Source of the DNA: Brenneria nigrifluens DSM 30175 = ATCC 13028
GTDB lineage: Bacteria; Pseudomonadota; Gammaproteobacteria; Enterobacterales; Enterobacteriaceae
Length of the DNA: 64,000 nt
Direction of reading: 5' to 3'
NCBI RefSeq assembly: GCF_005484965.1
Contig: NZ_CP034036.1
Span: 3,968,001 to 4,032,000, forward strand
Shown here: positions 16,921 to 26,551 of the stretch, one piece after another
Numbering within the stretch: the first letter of the stretch is position 1
Layout: the number at the start of each line of letters is the position of its first letter
Program-made: the position numbers and the translations under genes
Notes under the pieces: generated by a model
Databases searched by the model: none
Seen by the model: the letters and a program-made list of their open reading frames with translations, nothing else
What the model was told of the DNA's origin: nothing

Positions 16921-16987
16921 GTACACGTGCCTCATAAATGGCGGCCAGTCTACATAACTCGTCGAGAAAATTTTCAGTCATTTTCAT
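16913..16987 (-). CDS. yrbN: Small protein YrbN, upstream of and overlapping deaD
   Basis: A 24-codon frame reading MKMTENFLDELCRLAAIYEA and ending RVHD. It closely resembles the small YrbN protein encoded at the same place in E. coli. The TGA stop (16915-16913) lies 3 nt inside deaD, giving an 8-bp overlap. No clear Shine-Dalgarno sequence is visible. Conservation of sequence, position and overlap supports a real gene, perhaps acting as a leader that couples deaD translation; no biochemical function is known to me. Confidence 0.8.
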   Translation of the reverse strand: MKMTENFLDELCRLAAIYEARVHD

Positions 16988-17094
16988 TGAAAAGTGTGAA
17001 CCGGCTCAAATTGGATTAAAAAGCGAACAAAAAAGCCCTCACCCGTAACAGGTGACAACCGAAGTTTTTTCAGGCTGAAATAGTTGTTCGTCAG

Positions 17095-17979
17095 CTATTG
17101 CTGGTCCGATCCTGATAGGTCGTCTTGCTCTTGGCCTAATAGCGCCAATTCCAACAATGCATAGCGGTGCTCAACAAAATTATGGACATTGTTGGCAACC
17201 GTCAGCTTGAACAGCGCCGAAGCGGTGTTCTTGTCCCCCAGACTTAGGTAGTGCTTACCTAAATAGAAGTCAGTTTCACTGAGATGCTCAGCGAGCGAAG
17301 TGTTATCCGTTGCTTCTTCCTGCAAACGCGCCATCAGCACTTTTTCGCTGATTGCGTTCAGGTAGAATTCGACAATATTCCATCCCCACGGTCCTCTCTG
17401 CGCCTCGTCATAGCGTTTCTGCAACGCTAATTCGGCCGTCTGCGGATTGATTTCTCGCTCCACCAGATACAGCCACAACGAACGGAAAGGATCATTTGGA
17501 TCGTCTCGATAAAACGCCAGCAGATCATCATGCGCTAACAGGTAACGACCGCCATAGTACAAAGCGATGCCCCGGTTTAAACGCGCGTAATTGTAAGTTG
17601 GATCAAGCTCTAGTACAGAATCAAACGCTTCATAGGCAGCATCAAAATTGCCTGCCTGCGTTAAATAGATACCCAGATAGTTAAAAACCTCTGGAATATC
17701 AGGGCGAATCGCCAGCGCTTGTGAAAAATCATTTCGCGCCAACGCCCTCAACCCGAGGCTATCATACAGCACTCCGCGCTCATATAATAGCTGTGCTCGC
17801 TCATCATCGGTTAATGCCCGGCTGGCAAGGATCTGTTCCATGCGCGCCAGGATTACTTCCTGCTGCAAAGTAGGCTGTAATGGAATTGCCAATACCGCGT
17901 CTTTACGCCAATCCGTGTTGCTGCATCCTGCCAGCATGAGTGCTGTCGCAACATAACACCAGCGCAAGAAAGGCTTCAT
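17095..17979 (-). CDS. nlpI: Lipoprotein NlpI
   Basis: A 294-residue outer-membrane lipoprotein, equal to E. coli NlpI. The signal peptide ends in the lipobox LMLAGC with lipidated Cys19. The mature part is made of TPR repeats (for example EVFNYLGIYLTQAGNFDAAY and YNYARLNRGIALYYGGRY). NlpI is an adaptor for the protease Prc in degrading the murein hydrolase MepS and for peptidoglycan-synthesis complexes. The start at 17979 was chosen because longer readings add residues without a signal peptide. It sits between pnp and deaD as in E. coli. Confidence 0.96.
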   Translation of the reverse strand: MKPFLRWCYVATALMLAGCSNTDWRKDAVLAIPLQPTLQQEVILARMEQILASRALTDDERAQLLYERGVLYDSLGLRALARNDFSQALAIRPDIPEVFNYLGIYLTQAGNFDAAYEAFDSVLELDPTYNYARLNRGIALYYGGRYLLAHDDLLAFYRDDPNDPFRSLWLYLVEREINPQTAELALQKRYDEAQRGPWGWNIVEFYLNAISEKVLMARLQEEATDNTSLAEHLSETDFYLGKHYLSLGDKNTASALFKLTVANNVHNFVEHRYALLELALLGQEQDDLSGSDQQ

Positions 17980-18058
17980 TTCCCACTCCCGAAGACAAAC
18001 ATTGGATGAACATCCTGTCCCGGTCAGCTCAGTATAAGGACATCCGCTCCTTACGATC

Positions 18059-18085
18059 ACGGCTCCTTACATTGTAAGGAGCCGT
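18059..18085. terminator. Strong hairpin between pnp and nlpI
   Basis: A 12-bp perfect stem (18059-18070 with 18074-18085, arm ACGGCTCCTTAC) closes on a 3-nt loop just after the pnp stop. The T run (18091-18097) is on the plus-strand side, opposite to the direction of pnp, so for pnp mRNA it is more likely a stability or processing hairpin than a classical terminator. Confidence 0.6.
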
Positions 18086-18102
18086 ACTGCTTTTTTTAAC
18101 AG

Positions 18103-20226
18103 TTATTCACCTTCAGAAGGCGCTACGGCCGCTTCCTGAGGTTGAGCATTTGCTTCTTTAATGCTTAAACGCACGCGTCCCTGACGGTCGACTTCCAGTA
18201 CCTTGACCGGTACTTCCTGACCCATTTGCAGGTAGTCGGTCACTTTCTCAACGCGCTTATCGGCGATCTGAGAAATATGCACCAGGCCTTCCTTGCCGCC
18301 GCCGATGGCGACAAAAGCGCCGAAGTCGACGATGCGCGTCACTTTACCCTGATAGATGCGGCCCACTTCGATTTCAGCGGTGATCTCTTCGATACGGCGA
18401 ATCGCGTGTTTGGCTTTTTCACCGTCGGTGGAGGCAATCTTCACCGTACCGTCGTCTTCAATCTCGATGGTAGTGCCGGTTTCCTCGGTCAGCGCACGGA
18501 TAACCGAACCGCCTTTACCAATCACATCCTTGATCTTGTCGGTGCTGATCTTGATGGTATGGATACGCGGCGCGAATTCGGAAATATCGCCGCGCGGCGT
18601 GCTGATCGCCTGTTCCATCACGCCCAGAATGTGCAGACGGGCGCCTTTGGCCTGGTTCAAGGCAACCTGCATGATTTCACGGGTAATGCCTTCGATTTTA
18701 ATATCCATCTGCAACGCGGTGATACCTTCACGGCTGCCGGCCACTTTGAAGTCCATATCGCCCAGGTGATCTTCATCACCAAGAATATCGGACAGCACGA
18801 CAAAGTTGCCGCCTTCTTTCACCAGCCCCATCGCAATGCCGGCGACGGCCGCTTTAATCGGCACGCCCGCATCCATCAGCGCCAGAGAAGCGCCGCAGAC
18901 CGAGGCCATGGAAGAAGAGCCGTTGGATTCGGTAATTTCGGAAACCACGCGTACGGTGTACGGGAATTCGTTGGCTTTCGGCATCACCGCCAGCACGCCG
19001 CGTTTCGCCAGACGGCCGTGGCCGATTTCACGGCGCTTCGGCGACCCCACCATACCGGTCTCGCCAACGGAGTACGGAGGGAAGTTATAGTGCAGCAGGA
19101 AGCGATCGGTACGTTCGCCGGTCAGTTCGTCGATGTTCTGCGCATCACGCTCGGTACCCAGCGTGGCGGTAACCAGAGCCTGAGTTTCCCCGCGGGTGAA
19201 CAGCGCGGAGCCGTGGGTACGCGGCAATACGCCGGTGCGCACGTCCAGACCGCGGATCATGTCTTTTTCGCGACCGTCGATACGCGGCTCGCCGCGCAGC
19301 ACGCGGCTACGAACCACGTTTTTCTCTACGCTGCCCAGGATGTCTTGGATTTCGCCAGCGTCCAGCGTTTCATCTTCCGCCAATAGCGCCGCGGCAACGT
19401 CAGCCTTGATGGCATCAACCTGCGCGTAGCGTTCCTGTTTTTCGGTGATGCGGTACGCATCGCCCAGGCGCGCTTCGGACAGAGCTTCCACACGCTGCTG
19501 CAGGGAAGCGTTAACTTCCGGCGCGTGCCATTCCCACTTCGGTTTACCGGCTTCGGCAACCAGCGCATTGATGTTTTCGATAACGACCTGCTGTTGCTCA
19601 TGGCCGAAGACCACGGCGCCCAGCATTTGCTCTTCGCTTAACAGGTCCGCTTCGGATTCCACCATCAGCACAGCGCCTTCGGTACCGGCGACCACCAGAT
19701 CCAGACGGCTCTCTTTCAGTTCGTCGGTGGTCGGGTTCAGCACGTACTGATCGTTCAGGTAACCGACGCGCGCCGCGCCGATCGGCCCGCCGAACGGAAT
19801 GCCGGACAGGCTCAGCGCGGCGGAGGCGCCGATCATCGCCACGATATCGGGGCTAACCTGCGGGTTAACGGAAACCACGGTGGCGATAACCTGAACTTCA
19901 TTCAGGAAGCCTTCCGGGAACAGCGGACGAATAGGACGGTCAATCAGGCGGGAAATCAGAGTTTCGCCTTCGCTCGGACGGCCTTCGCGACGGAAGAAGC
20001 CGCCAGGAATACGTCCGGCGGCGTAGGTGCGTTCCTGGTAGTTAACGGTCAGCGGGAAGAATCCCTGACCGGGTTTAGCCTGTTTGGCGCCGACGACGGT
20101 AACGAATACCGCGGTATCATCTATGCTGACCATAACGGCAGCGGTGGCTTGTCGAGCCATCATACCGGTTTCTAAAGTGACGGTATGCTGACCATATTGA
20201 AATTTACGAACGATCGGATTCAACAA
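18103..20226 (-). CDS. pnp: Polynucleotide phosphorylase Pnp
   Basis: A 707-residue 3'-5' phosphorolytic exoribonuclease, part of the RNA degradosome. Two RNase PH-like domains (the first containing ERTYAAGRIPGGFFRREGRPSE, the second the phosphate-binding LPRTHGSALFTRGETQ) flank an all-helical linker. A KH domain with DKIKDVIGKGGSVIRALTEE and an S1 domain with GKVTRIVDFGAFVAI follow near the C-terminus. It lies between rpsO and nlpI. In E. coli pnp represses itself through RNase III cleavage of its leader; the 252-bp region upstream would hold the equivalent leader. Confidence 0.97.
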   Translation of the reverse strand: MLNPIVRKFQYGQHTVTLETGMMARQATAAVMVSIDDTAVFVTVVGAKQAKPGQGFFPLTVNYQERTYAAGRIPGGFFRREGRPSEGETLISRLIDRPIRPLFPEGFLNEVQVIATVVSVNPQVSPDIVAMIGASAALSLSGIPFGGPIGAARVGYLNDQYVLNPTTDELKESRLDLVVAGTEGAVLMVESEADLLSEEQMLGAVVFGHEQQQVVIENINALVAEAGKPKWEWHAPEVNASLQQRVEALSEARLGDAYRITEKQERYAQVDAIKADVAAALLAEDETLDAGEIQDILGSVEKNVVRSRVLRGEPRIDGREKDMIRGLDVRTGVLPRTHGSALFTRGETQALVTATLGTERDAQNIDELTGERTDRFLLHYNFPPYSVGETGMVGSPKRREIGHGRLAKRGVLAVMPKANEFPYTVRVVSEITESNGSSSMASVCGASLALMDAGVPIKAAVAGIAMGLVKEGGNFVVLSDILGDEDHLGDMDFKVAGSREGITALQMDIKIEGITREIMQVALNQAKGARLHILGVMEQAISTPRGDISEFAPRIHTIKISTDKIKDVIGKGGSVIRALTEETGTTIEIEDDGTVKIASTDGEKAKHAIRRIEEITAEIEVGRIYQGKVTRIVDFGAFVAIGGGKEGLVHISQIADKRVEKVTDYLQMGQEVPVKVLEVDRQGRVRLSIKEANAQPQEAAVAPSEGE

Positions 20227-20436
20227 AGTAATATCCTTAACTAGGGCGCATCACGCTTATTCAGCATAGACGCGTCGATAAATCTCCGATCTTTGCACTA
20301 CATCCTCACGACTAATGACAACCTTTACCCTGCCCATGCAGATAAAGCCTCTCATTAGCCGCGCGAACCTCTGCAATGAAAGATCATAATTAAAACAATA
20401 CTACATTACCCTTTCTTACCGGCGCATCCTAGAAGA
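20227..20436. other. rpsO-pnp intergenic region (pnp leader; possible SraG locus)
   Basis: No protein gene is evident in this stretch. In E. coli this gap contains the pnp promoter and leader that RNase III cuts, and on the opposite strand the small RNA SraG (PsrO). Position alone suggests the same here; I could not confirm either RNA by structure. Confidence 0.3.
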
Positions 20437-20458
20437 AAGGGGCCCAAAGAGGCCCCTT
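20437..20458 (-). terminator. Rho-independent terminator of rpsO
   Basis: An 8-bp stem AAGGGGCC/GGCCCCTT (20437-20444 with 20451-20458) is followed on the minus strand by a CTTTCT tract. It lies about 20 bp beyond the rpsO stop and separates it partly from pnp. Confidence 0.75.
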
Positions 20459-20478
20459 CCCACCGAAACCCGGAAGAC

Positions 20479-20748
20479 TTAGCGACGCAGACCCAGACGC
20501 TCGATCAGACTGGTGTAACGTGCCACATCTTTACGCTTCAGGTAGTCCAGCAGCTTACGGCGCTGAGAAACCATACGCAGCAGACCACGACGGCTGTGGT
20601 GATCTTTTTTGTGCTCGGCAAAGTGACCCTGCAGATGGTTGATCTGCGCGGTCAGCAAAGCAACCTGAACTTCGGTAGAGCCACTGTCGTTAGTGCCACG
20701 ACCAAATTCCGCAACGATTTTCGCTTTCGCTTCAACACTTAGAGACAT
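20479..20748 (-). CDS. rpsO: 30S ribosomal protein uS15
   Basis: An 89-residue ribosomal protein beginning MSLSVEAKAKIVAEFGRG and ending SLIERLGLRR, practically the same as E. coli S15. It binds 16S rRNA early in 30S assembly. In E. coli it also represses its own translation by binding a pseudoknot at the start of its mRNA. The start at 20748 gives the standard length. Confidence 0.98.
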   Translation of the reverse strand: MSLSVEAKAKIVAEFGRGTNDSGSTEVQVALLTAQINHLQGHFAEHKKDHHSRRGLLRMVSQRRKLLDYLKRKDVARYTSLIERLGLRR

Positions 20749-20876
20749 AGTAATACTCCAAACATTATAGATAAAAAAACAGGCGCCGATCTCTAATTCA
20801 GCCACCTAATAGTCAAGCCGCGCTATTCTACTCTCAGCATCTTGCGATAGCAAGGCGACAACGATTTGACTTATTC

Positions 20877-21815
20877 CTAATACTCGACCACCAAACGGCG
20901 GGGAGCGACGCGTCCGTCGCCGTCGATTTCACCCATGCCGATGAACTTGCGCGCTTCGCCTTCGGTGATGCGCACCATGCCGTTCAACGGGGCGTTTGCC
21001 GCCTGCACCGGCTGGCCCTGCTTGAGATAACCGGCCACCACGGGCAATAAGTTCACCTCGGGGAAAATCATCACCGGACTTTCCATCGGCATCAGCAGGG
21101 GGTCAAGACTCAGGGCCGGCGCACGCTCCTCGGCCTGCGCCTGTTCCAGCAGCACATTCAACTGCTCCAGCGTCACCATTTTCTCAACCGGGTAGGTCGC
21201 AACCTGCAGCCGGCGCAGATAAATAACGTGCGCGCCGCAACCCAGCCTCTCGCCCAGATCATCGATGATGGTGCGAATGTAGGTGCCTTTCGAACAGTGT
21301 ATTTCCAGCTCCAGCTCATCCCCTTCCCAGCGGATAAACTGCAACTCATACACGGTGATTTCGCGCGCCTCGCGCGCAACCGTCTGCCCCTGACGGGCAT
21401 ACTCGTACAGCGGACGCCCCTGATACTTCAAAGCGGAATACATTGAAGGCACCTGCAGCGTGGTGCCGCGAAAGCCGTCCAGCGCCCGTTCCAACTGCGC
21501 CGCCGAAAAACCGACCGGCCGCTGCGCAATCAGGATGCCGTCCGCATCCGAGGTGTCCGTGCGCTGTCCCAGCCGGGCGATCACCCGATAGCGCTTATCC
21601 GAATCCAGCAGGTACTGCGAAAACTTGGTGGCCTCTCCCAGGCAGATCGGCAGCATGCCGGTCGCCAGCGGATCCAGCGCGCCGGTATGGCCCGCCTTAT
21701 TGGCGTTAAAGATCCGCTTTACTTTCTGCAATACGTCATTGGAAGACATGCCCTGCGACTTATCCAATAACAATACGCCGTGTACGTCACGGCCGCGGCG
21801 ACGAGGACGACTCAT
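20877..21815 (-). CDS. truB: tRNA pseudouridine(55) synthase TruB
   Basis: A 312-residue enzyme that makes pseudouridine 55 in the T-loop of tRNAs. The motif NKAGHTGALDPLATGMLPI carries the catalytic Asp. The segments RYRVIARLGQRTDTSDADG and HCSKGTYIRTIIDDLGERLG are typical of the family, and a PUA domain forms the C-terminus. The ATG overlaps the stop of rbfA by one base (TAATG), pointing to coupled translation within the nusA-infB operon. Confidence 0.97.
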   Translation of the reverse strand: MSRPRRRGRDVHGVLLLDKSQGMSSNDVLQKVKRIFNANKAGHTGALDPLATGMLPICLGEATKFSQYLLDSDKRYRVIARLGQRTDTSDADGILIAQRPVGFSAAQLERALDGFRGTTLQVPSMYSALKYQGRPLYEYARQGQTVAREAREITVYELQFIRWEGDELELEIHCSKGTYIRTIIDDLGERLGCGAHVIYLRRLQVATYPVEKMVTLEQLNVLLEQAQAEERAPALSLDPLLMPMESPVMIFPEVNLLPVVAGYLKQGQPVQAANAPLNGMVRITEGEARKFIGMGEIDGDGRVAPRRLVVEY

Positions 21816-22213
21816 TAATCCTCCTGGTCTTCACCCGAGGTAGAACGACGCGCCGCGTCATTCCGGACCACGTTGGTAACCAGGTTGGACATGCGCATCC
21901 CTTCTACCAGCGAGTTGTCGTAGGAAAACGTCAATTCGGGAACGACGCGCAGGCGCATCGCTTTTCCCAGCAGCACGCGGATAAAGCCCGAGGCGTCCTG
22001 CAACGCCTTCAGCGCGGTCTTCACCTGCTCCGGCTCATTATCGTTGAGAAGGGTCACAAAAACTTTGGCGTAAGCCAGATCGCGTGAAACTTCAACGCCG
22101 GATACCGTCGCCATACCGATGCGCGGATCTTTCACTTCCCGTTGAATAATAATGGCGATTTCTTTTTGCATTTCCTGCGACACGCGCTGGGTGCGGCTGA
22201 ATTCTTTTGCCAT
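21815..22213 (-). CDS. rbfA: Ribosome-binding factor A
   Basis: A 132-residue KH-fold protein (E. coli 133) needed for 16S rRNA 5'-end maturation and cold adaptation. The N-terminus MAKEFSRTQRVSQEMQKEIA and VKDPRIGMATVSGVEVSRDL are characteristic. It lies 74 bp after infB and shares one base with the truB start. Confidence 0.97.
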   Translation of the reverse strand: MAKEFSRTQRVSQEMQKEIAIIIQREVKDPRIGMATVSGVEVSRDLAYAKVFVTLLNDNEPEQVKTALKALQDASGFIRVLLGKAMRLRVVPELTFSYDNSLVEGMRMSNLVTNVVRNDAARRSTSGEDQED

Positions 22214-22287
22214 GTTGAAATCCTCAAGTAAAAATCGGGGGGCGCAAGGCCCCCCATAAGTAACTTATCGCATCGCTTAACGCCGAC

Positions 22288-24993
22288 TTAAGCGATCGTG
22301 CGTTTGATCTCGATCGTTTCAAAGACTTCAATCACGTCGCCGGCGCGAACGTCATTGTAGTTCTTCACGCCGATACCGCATTCCATGCCGTTGCGCACTT
22401 CGTTGACGTCATCCTTAAAGCGACGCAGCGACTCCAGCTCGCCTTCGTAGATGACCACGTTTTCACGCAGTACGCGAATCTTGTTATGACGTTTAACCAC
22501 GCCTTCCGTCACCATACAGCCGGCGATGGCGCCGAATTTCGGTGATTTGAACACATCGCGTACTTCCGCCAGGCCGATGATTTCCTGTTTGTATTCCGGC
22601 GCCAGCATACCGCTCATCGCCTGTTTGACTTCATCGATCAAATCGTAGATGACGGAATAGTAGCGCAGATCCAGACTTTCAGCTTCCACAACGCGGCGGG
22701 CGGAGGCATCGGCACGCACGTTAAAGCCAAGGATAATCGCGTTCGACGCGGCCGCCAGCGTGGCATCCGTTTCCGTGATGCCGCCCACGCCGGAACCGAC
22801 GATCTTCACTTTCACTTCGTCGGTGGACAGTTTTTGCAGCGAATCGGAGATGGCTTCACAAGACCCCTGAACGTCGGACTTCAGCACGATATTCAGCTCG
22901 GAAACTTCACCTTCCGTCATGTTGGCAAACATGTTTTCCAGTTTGGATTTCTGCTGGCGAGCCAGCTTGACCTCACGGAATTTGCCCTGACGATACAGCG
23001 CCACTTCGCGGGCTTTCTTCTCGTCACGCACCACGGTCGCTTCATCGCCCGCCGCCGGCACGCCGGACAAGCCGAGGATTTCCACCGGAATCGACGGGCC
23101 GGCTTCGGTGATTTCACGCCCCAGTTCGTCGCGCATCGCGCGAACCCGGCCGTATTCAAAGCCGCACAGCACGATATCGCCTTTGTTCAGCGTACCTTCG
23201 CGCACCAGCACGGTGGCGACCGGGCCGCGGCCTTTATCCAGGAAGGATTCAATCACCACCCCGCTGGCCATACCGCTGCGGATTGCCTTCAGCTCCAGCA
23301 CTTCGGCCTGCAGCAAAATGGCGTCCAGCAGTTCGTCGATGCCGGTGCCGGCTTTGGCCGATACGTGCACAAACTGCGATTCGCCGCCCCACTCTTCCGG
23401 CATCACGCCGTACTGGGACAGCTCGGTTTTCACCCGATCGGGATCGGCTTCCGGCTTATCGATTTTGTTTACCGCGACAACCACCGGCACCTGGGCCGCT
23501 TTGGCGTGCTGGATAGCTTCGATGGTCTGCGGCATCACGCCGTCATCCGCCGCGACGACCAGCACCACGATATCCGTCGCCTGGGCGCCGCGGGCGCGCA
23601 TCGCGGTAAACGCGGCGTGTCCGGGGGTATCCAGGAAGGTGATCATGCCGTTATCGGTTTCAACGTGGTAGGCGCCGATATGCTGGGTAATGCCGCCCGC
23701 TTCGCCGGCGGCGACTTTGGTTGAACGGATATAGTCCAGCAGCGAGGTTTTACCATGGTCGACGTGCCCCATGATGGTCACCACCGGCGCGCGCGATACG
23801 GCGGAGGCGCCGGTATCGCGGTCGCTCATTACCGCTTCTTCCAGTTCGTTTTCACGACGCAGGATGACCTTGTGGCCCATTTCTTCCGCCACCAGCTGTG
23901 CGGTTTCCTGATCGATAACCTGGTTAATCGTCGCCATGGCGCCCAGTTTCATCATCGTTTTGATGACCTGAGAGCCTTTCACCGCCATCTTGTTGGCCAG
24001 TTCGGCAACGGTCACCGTTTCACCGATCACCACATCGCGGTTGACCGCCTGGGCAGGCTTGTTGAAACTCTGCTGCAGCGTACTTGGCTTACGCTTGCCT
24101 TTACGGGTAACGGCGCGCGCCTCTTCACGGTCCGCTTTCGATTCGGACTGGCGGTTGCCTTTCTTCTGTTTGGTGGTTTTGGCGGCGCGGGTGCGGGTAC
24201 GACGCTCGCCTTCAACCTGGCGATCGCTTTCATCTTCCGCTTGACGGGCGTGATGAGAGGTCGTCACATGATAATCGGCTGACTCTTCGGGTTTGGCGGC
24301 GCTTTCCGCTTCCCAACGGCCGGCATTTTCTTCCGCCATACGACGGGCTTCTTCCGCGATACGTCGCGCTTCTTCCTCAACCTTAACGCGAGCGGCTTCT
24401 TCAGCTTTACGTTTCAGTTCCGCGGCTTCGGCTTCCCGGCGGGCTTTTTCGGCCTGGGCAGGCTTGGTAATGCTATCGTTTTGTTGATTGGTCACTTTTT
24501 CTTTTTCCGCTACGTCACGCTTAGCTATTTCGGCGGCCTCACGTTTGGCTTGCTCGTCGGCAGCACGTTTCGCTTTCTCAGCGGCCTCGCGGCGGGCTTT
24601 TTCTTCAGCCTCGCGTTTAGCCTGCTCTTCAGCAACGCGTTGTGCCTGTTCTTCCGCTTCACGCCGTGCATGCTCTTCCTCTTCCGCCTGTTGGGCATCC
24701 AGAGGATCGCGTTTTACATAAGTGCGTTTCTTGCGGACTTCGATCTGCACTGACTTACTCTTGCCGCCGGTGCTGGGAATATTTAACGTGCTACGCGTTT
24801 TACGCTGTAGTGTCAACTTACCTGGCGCACTTCCGCGCTCACGGTTCAGATGCGCCAATAAGGTTTCTTTTTCATGCTGAGTCACAGAATCTGCTGCGGA
24901 CTTGGTAATTCCCGCATCAGCAAACTGCTGTATCAGGCGGTCAACCGGAGTCTGAATCTCTGTGGCCAGCGATTTTAAGGTTACATCTGTCAT
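22288..24993 (-). CDS. infB: Translation initiation factor IF-2
   Basis: A 901-residue GTPase (E. coli 890) that brings initiator tRNA to the 30S subunit. A small N-terminal domain (MTDVTLKSLATEIQTPVDRL) is followed by a long charged linker (about residues 85-290, rich in AEE/KAK repeats). The G domain lies near the middle with GHVDHGKTSLLD, DTPGHAAF and NKID. C-terminal domains bind fMet-tRNA. Most of the size difference from E. coli lies in the linker. In-frame internal starts, used in E. coli for shorter IF2 forms, were not resolved. Confidence 0.97.
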   Translation of the reverse strand: MTDVTLKSLATEIQTPVDRLIQQFADAGITKSAADSVTQHEKETLLAHLNRERGSAPGKLTLQRKTRSTLNIPSTGGKSKSVQIEVRKKRTYVKRDPLDAQQAEEEEHARREAEEQAQRVAEEQAKREAEEKARREAAEKAKRAADEQAKREAAEIAKRDVAEKEKVTNQQNDSITKPAQAEKARREAEAAELKRKAEEAARVKVEEEARRIAEEARRMAEENAGRWEAESAAKPEESADYHVTTSHHARQAEDESDRQVEGERRTRTRAAKTTKQKKGNRQSESKADREEARAVTRKGKRKPSTLQQSFNKPAQAVNRDVVIGETVTVAELANKMAVKGSQVIKTMMKLGAMATINQVIDQETAQLVAEEMGHKVILRRENELEEAVMSDRDTGASAVSRAPVVTIMGHVDHGKTSLLDYIRSTKVAAGEAGGITQHIGAYHVETDNGMITFLDTPGHAAFTAMRARGAQATDIVVLVVAADDGVMPQTIEAIQHAKAAQVPVVVAVNKIDKPEADPDRVKTELSQYGVMPEEWGGESQFVHVSAKAGTGIDELLDAILLQAEVLELKAIRSGMASGVVIESFLDKGRGPVATVLVREGTLNKGDIVLCGFEYGRVRAMRDELGREITEAGPSIPVEILGLSGVPAAGDEATVVRDEKKAREVALYRQGKFREVKLARQQKSKLENMFANMTEGEVSELNIVLKSDVQGSCEAISDSLQKLSTDEVKVKIVGSGVGGITETDATLAAASNAIILGFNVRADASARRVVEAESLDLRYYSVIYDLIDEVKQAMSGMLAPEYKQEIIGLAEVRDVFKSPKFGAIAGCMVTEGVVKRHNKIRVLRENVVIYEGELESLRRFKDDVNEVRNGMECGIGVKNYNDVRAGDVIEVFETIEIKRTIA

Positions 24994-25018
24994 GCTGTTC
25001 CTTTCCTGCTACAGTTCG

Positions 25019-26530
25019 TTATTCGTTGTCGTCGCCAAACCAACAGATATTACGGGCGGCCATAATCAGCTCGCCGGCTTTTTCATCATTAAGCCCTTCG
25101 ATATCCGTCAGGTCGTCAACGCCCTGCTCAGCAAGATCTTCCAGCGTGCAAATACCGCGTGCTGCCAGCTTAAATGCCAATTCACGCGACAGACCAGGTA
25201 AACTGAGCAAATCGTCTGCGGGTTGGTCGTCACCGCGACTTTCTTCCTGCGCCAACGCCAGCGTGGTTAACGCCGCCTTGGCCCGCTCACGCAATGCTTC
25301 CACCGTCTCTTCATCAAGACCGTCAATTGCCAGCAGCTCTTTGATTGGCACATAGGCCAGCTCTTCAAGCGAGGAGAAACCTTCTTCGACCAGCACGGTG
25401 GCGAACTCTTCATCGATATCCAGATGCTTGGTAAAGACATCGATGGCGGCATGCGCCTCGGCCTGATGTTTGGCCTGAAGGTCTTCCACGGTCATGACGT
25501 TCAGTTCCCAACGGTCGTCTGAACGATGCTGTTTCAGCAGTTGGGAAGCCAGACGCACGTTCTGGCCGTTGCGACCAATCGCCTGGGCCAGATTGCTGGA
25601 CTCGACGGCGATGTCCATCGTACAGGTATCTTCGTCAACCACGATGGAAACCACATCGGCCGGGGCCATGGCATTGATAACAAACTGCGCGGGATTATCA
25701 TCCCACAGGATAATATCAATGCGCTCGCCGCCAAGCTCGCTGGATACCGCCTGAACGCGCGCGCCGCGCATGCCTACGCAGGCGCCGACCGGATCGATGC
25801 GCTTGTCGTTGGTTTTTACCGCAATTTTCGCCCGGGAACCGGGATCGCGGGCGGCGGCCTTGATCTCAATGACCTCTTCGCCGATTTCCGGCACCTCAAT
25901 ACGGAAAAGCTCAATCAGCATTTCCGGGCGGGAACGGCTGACGAACAGTTGAGCGCCGCGGGCTTCGGGGCGAACGGCATACAGCACGCCGCGGATGCGA
26001 TCGCCGGGGCGGAAGTTTTCCCGCGGCAACATATCTTCACGGCCGATGACCGCTTCGGCGTTATTACCCAAATCCAGAGAGATATTATCACGGTTAACTT
26101 TCTTCACCACACCGGTAACAATCTCGCCTTCCTGTTGGCGGAACTGATCGACAACCATGGCGCGCTCGGCTTCGCGGACTTTCTGTACGATAACCTGTTT
26201 GGCGGTTTGCGTGGTAATACGGTCAAAGGTGACGGACTCGATCTGATCTTCGACATAATCGCCGACATCAAGAGCAGGATCTTCAAACTGCGCCGCATCC
26301 AGCGTAATTTCGCGCGTTGGCTGGGTAACCTCGTTCACCACCAGCCAGCGGCGGAAAGTATCGAAATCACCGGTTTTACGGTCGATACTGACGCGAACAT
26401 CAATTTCCTGCTCATATTTTTTCTTGGTTGCTGTCGCCAGCGCGGTTTCCAGCGCTTCAAAAATCTTCTCACGCGGGAGGGCTTTTTCGTTGGAAACTGC
26501 TTCAACAACAGCCAGAATCTCTTTATTCAT
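25019..26530 (-). CDS. nusA: Transcription termination/antitermination factor NusA
   Basis: A 503-residue RNA polymerase-binding factor (E. coli 495). The N-terminal polymerase-binding domain (MNKEILAVVEAVSNEKALPR), an S1 domain (GVVKKVNRDNISLDLG), two KH domains (with GACVGMRGARVQAVSSELGG and AIGRNGQNVRLASQLL) and two C-terminal acidic AR repeats are visible. The start at 26530 follows the E. coli N-terminus. It lies between rimP and infB in the usual operon. Confidence 0.97.
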   Translation of the reverse strand: MNKEILAVVEAVSNEKALPREKIFEALETALATATKKKYEQEIDVRVSIDRKTGDFDTFRRWLVVNEVTQPTREITLDAAQFEDPALDVGDYVEDQIESVTFDRITTQTAKQVIVQKVREAERAMVVDQFRQQEGEIVTGVVKKVNRDNISLDLGNNAEAVIGREDMLPRENFRPGDRIRGVLYAVRPEARGAQLFVSRSRPEMLIELFRIEVPEIGEEVIEIKAAARDPGSRAKIAVKTNDKRIDPVGACVGMRGARVQAVSSELGGERIDIILWDDNPAQFVINAMAPADVVSIVVDEDTCTMDIAVESSNLAQAIGRNGQNVRLASQLLKQHRSDDRWELNVMTVEDLQAKHQAEAHAAIDVFTKHLDIDEEFATVLVEEGFSSLEELAYVPIKELLAIDGLDEETVEALRERAKAALTTLALAQEESRGDDQPADDLLSLPGLSRELAFKLAARGICTLEDLAEQGVDDLTDIEGLNDEKAGELIMAARNICWFGDDNE

Positions 26531-26551
26531 CCTAGTTGCCTCATCCAAACT

